In this document: positions 59,663 to 64,000 of the stretch, in pieces
Layout: every line of letters starts with the position of its first letter
Numbering within the stretch: position 1 is the stretch's first letter
Source of the DNA: Bifiguratus adelaidae
Taxonomy: Eukaryota > Mucoromycota > Endogonomycetes > Endogonales
NCBI GenBank assembly: GCA_002261195.1
Contig: MVBO01000006.1
Span: forward strand, 2,878-66,877
Reading direction: 5' to 3'
Length of the DNA: 64,000 nt
Notes under the pieces: model-generated
Databases searched by the model: none
Told to the model about the DNA's origin: nothing
Seen by the model: the letters and a program-made list of their open reading frames with translations, nothing else
Translations under genes and position numbers: made by a program

Positions 59663-61776
59663 TCAAGAAGAACGATGTTGATGCGGCCGTTTCCTATCAA
59701 GCTTGATTCGTTTGTCTATTGCCGTATGCGACGAGTTTTCCTGAGAGGGATCCCTAGTCCTCTTTCGATTCCTATGCCTAAGTCTACTCCGGGCTCTGGA
59801 AGAGCCTTCCCTCTTTTGCGTAGGGTTTGACGCCGTCTGTCTTCGTGTTGATGTAGACGTAGATGCGATCGCGCTTGCCACAGTTGTCGTGGGACCGGAA
59901 AGGTTGCCTTTGTCATTGTCCCTCGGCTCTGACAAACTGGGATGATTGAAGGTGTCCGAAGCGTCACCATTTGGCTTTTGTCCCTTGGTACGTGCCTCCC
60001 CGACAATGATGACTTTTCCCTTTCGCCCTTTATCCTTGTGCTCAAGCTGTTCTCGAGGAACATGCTTTGGCATGTGTACACAATTTGCATTGTCACCAGC
60101 GGTACTCGGTGGCCGTTCTATCGTTGTGTCGACTTTAGCCTGTTGCTGTTCGAACTGTTCCCTTTCTTTCCCAAGGGTTTCGTATCGAGTTTGTTGTGGT
60201 TCGTATGTCTCTTGTTCGTCTTCGGGCCCGCGCTTATTCGGGGATGGCTCATTTGTTGATTTAGGATACTCGGCCTCGGTGGCCATTTGGGATCTCTTTT
60301 CGAGCTTCATTCTCTCTGCAGCTGCCCTCCTGTCTGCTTGTTTTGCCTCTTTGGCCAGTCTCTTGAAATTGGCCTGTTCAGACGCTCGTGTAGCGTCTCG
60401 TTTACTCTGTGCACGTGTCCGATTTGCGATTACCAAAAGCTCGTCATTAATGTCGTCCAACAGATCTCCTATGGGAGCGCGTCCATCGAACCGTGACCAA
60501 CTAAGCTTCATTGTGCTTCTACAGCATGTTTTCCGTAAGCTGCGTTGGGCGTGAGATAGTTGCAGATAGTCGGGCAGGATGAAGAGTGTAGGATCCCGAG
60601 TGTTGTGTGCTGTGACAAGGTTGAGCGTGATGGTATCGAGTAAATATCGCATTGGCGCTAGTAGGGTTTGGATATGCCGAGCCGCCCGGGTAATGTTCGC
60701 AGCTGCAAAAATTGCGTTCGTCAGTATACGGCCGGCCAATCATCCAGCGTCGACATCTACCTGAATTACTGTCTAATATGTATGGCTTGGCAATATTGTC
60801 GATGCTTTGCGAGCCGCTCACAGTGTCCTGGTTCAAGTCTGAGTTATACTATTGAACCTAAATCCAGTGCACGCACTTTTTTAATGATCTGATGGGGCTC
60901 TACGAATAAAGCCTCTTCCTGCCAGTCAAAATTGAGATAATATTCCAGCATGTCAAGAAGACATGCCCCGAGATTATCATCATCTTCAGAGATAAACCGT
61001 CTTCGTTCCTGAAATCCATTAGCAACCTTAACCACTCCGAGAAGAGGCTTACGTGTATATAGAATTGTACCAAGCAAAGAAGCGCATGTGGAGCGATACC
61101 GCCCATCGATGTGTCCGTGTAGTCCGTTTTATCATTCAAGGCTACCTTCACAAAAGCTTGCTTCAGCAGTAAGAACAAGGGCCGCAAGAATGGATAGGTT
61201 GTCTGCCATTGTTGTGTTCGCCAATGCGACAGGGTATCGGTATCGGTGGCATGGAACGTCAATTGAATGAGGAGATTGGTCTTTTCGTAATAGAATGAGA
61301 TATTGGGTACCTAGGTTCCATCAGTCCCGCCATTACAAAGCCAAAAAGAACTTGCCTTTGCCCTCTTGACTATCTTGATGTCATGCAATCTCGCAAAGCC
61401 AGAAGCCTTTAGCCTTGACATCCATTTCTTGCTATTGAACGCTGTGGATCCAACTATCGCAACATCAATATCACTGGCATAGGCAGGGTCAGATACCAGT
61501 CTGCAAGCACAAGCGCGTACACTACCTATCAGGAATAGACAAGCCGCTTGCAAAACTACCAAAGATATGAAACGTCTGGTCCTTCAGTTGCAGAGATTCG
61601 AGCCAGTAGAAGATATCAAAGCATGCTTGGAATCGGAGTCCATATTCCTGAGGTTGCAAGGTAATGTGTCGTTCAAACTGACGAATCTCCTCCCCGAGAC
61701 TATAATTCCATCAGCGAATGTCACTTGTCTCTGTCTCCGCCTACCGCTCACACGTGTCTCTATCCACTTGCATCAT
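59663..61776 (-). CDS. Trf4/Cid14-like non-canonical poly(A) polymerase
   Basis: Likely start at 61773-61776, joined over an intron to LGEEIRQFERHITLQPQEYG. FHIFGSFASGLSIPDSDIDV follows, the nucleotidyltransferase G-S-x-x-x-G-L...D-x-D motif split by an intron. Then VPNISFYYEKTNLLIQLTFH, YPFLRPLFLLLKQAF, and GGIAPHALLCLVQFYIH from the central domain. The PAP-associated part is SQSIDNIAKPYILDSNSG, then AANITRAARHIQTLLAPMRY. The last 300 residues are a basic, Gln/Arg-rich tail (KRKRPHQHR-type end) closing at 59663. Trf4/Cid14 enzymes add short A tails to nuclear RNAs within TRAMP so the exosome degrades them. A coding intron must be removed near 60860-60890. Confidence 0.82.
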
Positions 61777-61977
61777 GCATCCATTGTTCCCAAAAAAGAA
61801 TTACAATGTCACACTTCAAAGCTTCTCCTGCTTTTGCAAGCCATTGCCACGTCCAAGATCGTATTACGAGTATACGAAGCAGGTAGATGGGACATGATAA
61901 GTAAGAAAATGTTCGCTGTCCATTGGATGGCAAAAAGAGCAAACCAACCATCATGTACAATAATATATAGAGGCCAT

Positions 61978-64000
61978 TCACCGCAGTCTTCGCGACACTT
62001 CATTGGCAAACATTTGGGTCAAGCCTGGATTCTCTTTTTCTGCTTCCTGAAAAGCGACTCGAAGGGTTTCGAGTGCAGCATGACCTTGGGTTGTTCTGCA
62101 TTTGGTTTGTATCTGAAGGGTACACATATTAACAGCCAAAATAATCAAACAGGGATAAAGTCAGGCTTACCGCATCCAGTGTGGGCTCCACTACGTTCTT
62201 CAATACACCAAAGCTCGCTACGCGCTTCGAGATCCTTGTGGGTGATTCCTCCCCGGGGCCTGGGCTGCTCTTTGCACTTGATGGTAAGCTGTTGGGATTT
62301 GCTTGTTCGCGATTATGCTCCTTAATTTGTTTCACAGTGTCGTATGGATCATCTGAACCTCCCATATCCATGTGAGATAACTTGGACTAAGGCAGACGTG
62401 AGTTTGCATCCTAAATACTAATCATCTACAGACCGATAACACATGTCCATCTTCTCGGCGCTTTTGGTTCCCTGCTGCATCGGTTGAAAAGAAGGTAGAC
62501 TTCTGTGGGGGTGGGGTGACGGTGCTCACGGAGGTTGTGGATGTGCGTTGGTATAGTGCCGTAGGTTTGGGAGGTGTTTGTGGTGGTCGATAGGGTGCGG
62601 TCGGCGGCAGAGCTTTAGCTACAGTTCCAAAATCCCAACCTTCGTCGTCTCCATTATGGTGCCTGCGTAGACAATACGCGTTTGTCAAGCAAGGTCAGAG
62701 TAGTCAATGGTACTTACATTGGTGCTTCATCTTCTGAATCACTTTGTTGTCCGTTGCCGCTGGCTAGCCAATTCTCGTGGCGCACCAAGAGCTCAGTCAA
62801 GTACGAGATCTTTTTAGCGCTTTTAATGAACCGATGTTTCAATAGCTCTTTGGCCGTGGGACGCTATAGTGGGTCAATCTTCCGCAAACACACAGCACGA
62901 GGCACATACCAGCTTGGGATCCCGTTGAAGACACAGAGCAATGAAATCCTTGAAGCTCTTGCTGAAGTTTCCCTCTAATTGAGGCGGTGGGTTCTTGGGT
63001 ATCAGAAACAAGACTTTCATTGGATGCAAATCCGCATAAGGCGGTTCACCCTTGGCTAGCTCTATCGCTGTTACTCCCAGGGACCAAATGTCTGCCTAGT
63101 ATGGGTTAGCATTGGCTAAGAGATTAACAGGATTACCTTGAAATCGTAGCCGGATTGCTTAATTACTTCCGGAGCCATCCAAAACTTGTTGTGTTTGTCA
63201 GCACGCAAAGACAAACCAGTCCTGACGGGAGCTTACCGGTGTCCCCACAAACGTGTTCTTCTTGGTCAATGTGGCTGTCAACTAAAACCGAATGTTAGCA
63301 TGTTATGAATGCTTAGTTTCGCAACTGCACCTGGCCAGAGACGCCAAAATCGGCCAATTTTACTGAGATCCTGCGTCAGCGTCCTTTCTCTCCACAACGT
63401 CACGTCAACCCTTACCATCGCCAGTCGAACTTAGTAGTATATTGGCAGCTAAACAGGATGAGTACCTCGTCAACGGTTTCTAGAACTTACCTTTAATGTC
63501 TACAAGAACATGTCAGTGAGAAGGCAAAAAAGCGATGAGTTTCCGTGCAAACCTACCCCGATGCATTTTGCCTTCTGAATGCAGATACTCCAAACCTTTG
63601 ATCAACTCTTTCAATATGATGGCTATAAACTCCTCCTTGATCAATCCCGGTTTCATCTACAAAGTCAAAGCGCATCAATAAGGACATCGAGAGCGAACAA
63701 CGGCCATCCAACGTACCAAGTCAGAGCAGGACCCTCCCGAACAATATTCCATGATAATCCATAGCTCTGACCCTTTCAGATAGGAACCGTAATATCTTTG
63801 ACAAAGCTCAACATCTCCTTTCTACCGTGCATCATGCTCATCACCTACTTTGTCACATAGGAAGAATCCAATTGCGAGAGAATATTGATCTCTTGCTGTA
63901 TATCATCAATCTCGTCTTCCGCATTCTCCAAATCAATGATTTTGATCGCAACAGGTCGTCGATGTTGTTTATCAAATCTAAACCCGTCTATTGAGACACA
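61978..64000 (-). CDS. germinal-centre (GCK-III/Nak1-type) Ser/Thr kinase, N-terminus beyond window
   Basis: The minus strand enters at the right edge with [20 protein letters not shown] (catalytic Lys) and [17 protein letters not shown]. Next come [33 protein letters not shown] and [20 protein letters not shown] (HRD and DFG). After these come [20 protein letters not shown] (APE) and [20 protein letters not shown]. The C-terminal part holds [20 protein letters not shown] and ends [20 protein letters not shown], stop at 61978-61980. The [11 protein letters not shown] activation segment and terminal coiled region fit the Nak1/Kic1/MST3-4 class, kinases of the polarity (RAM/MOR) network. Truncated at its 5' end by the window edge only. 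Confidence 0.9.

Noticed and set aside
59942-60554. Cys/Ser/Leu-rich plus-strand frames with membrane-like segments
   Set aside because: Antisense to the charged tail of the Trf4-like gene; no start context or homology.
59663-60739. Separate hypothetical protein upstream of the FTS-like gene
   Set aside because: Splicing shows it is the C-terminal exon of the Trf4-like enzyme: the PAP-associated block continues directly into it.
61567-62325. 252-codon plus-strand frame
   Set aside because: It overlaps the 5' exons of the poly(A) polymerase and the 3' exons of the kinase, both recognisable on the minus strand; no homology in the plus frame.

Overview
The window is eukaryotic nuclear DNA from a filamentous or yeast-like fungus. 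The evidence is fungus-specific families (Zn2Cys6 regulator with fungal middle region, OPT peptide transporter, CAF120/SKG3-type PH protein), compact spacing, and many 45-65 nt GT..AG introns per gene. Intron density and gene content lean towards Basidiomycota, but I cannot place it lower than that. Gene models below were spliced by eye: family calls are firmer than exact starts.

Layout. 0.4-28.8 kb is gene-dense: a cupin protein, an OPT transporter, a CUE-domain ubiquitin-binding protein, an SDR oxidoreductase, SRP9, two putative GPI-anchored surface proteins (fasciclin and Q/N-rich, both with reading-frame breaks), CTF8, a TMEM135-like membrane protein, the H3K4 methyltransferase SET1, 6-phosphofructo-2-kinase/fructose-2,6-bisphosphatase, a nucleotide-sugar 4,6-dehydratase, an MDR reductase, two unknown proteins, a PRA1/YIP3 protein and a sugar transporter. 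28.8-42.9 kb is a gene-poor island with relics of a chromodomain Ty3/gypsy element, fragments of a second LTR family, a tRNA-Met and a striking concentration of the motif TACTGTA/TACAGTA. 42.9-64 kb is gene-dense again: a cytochrome P450 divergent from a Zn2Cys6 regulator, histone H1, tRNA-Gln, a CAF120/SKG3-like protein, lanosterol synthase head-to-head with PIG-H, an FTS/AKTIP-type E2 variant, a Trf4-like non-canonical poly(A) polymerase, and a germinal-centre kinase that runs off the right edge.

The genes do not form one pathway. They are core housekeeping functions (chromatin, cohesion, secretion, sterols, GPI anchors, RNA surveillance, glycolytic control) plus peripheral metabolism. The strongest unusual signals are in the island. 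The two LTRs of the gypsy relic lie in opposite orientation yet share a 5-bp target-site duplication (GTAGT). The inverted block lies between inverted copies of the second LTR family, which points to an inversion by recombination. The element appears to have landed inside the TACTGTA-rich domain. I found no CRISPR array, rRNA gene or recognisable defence system.
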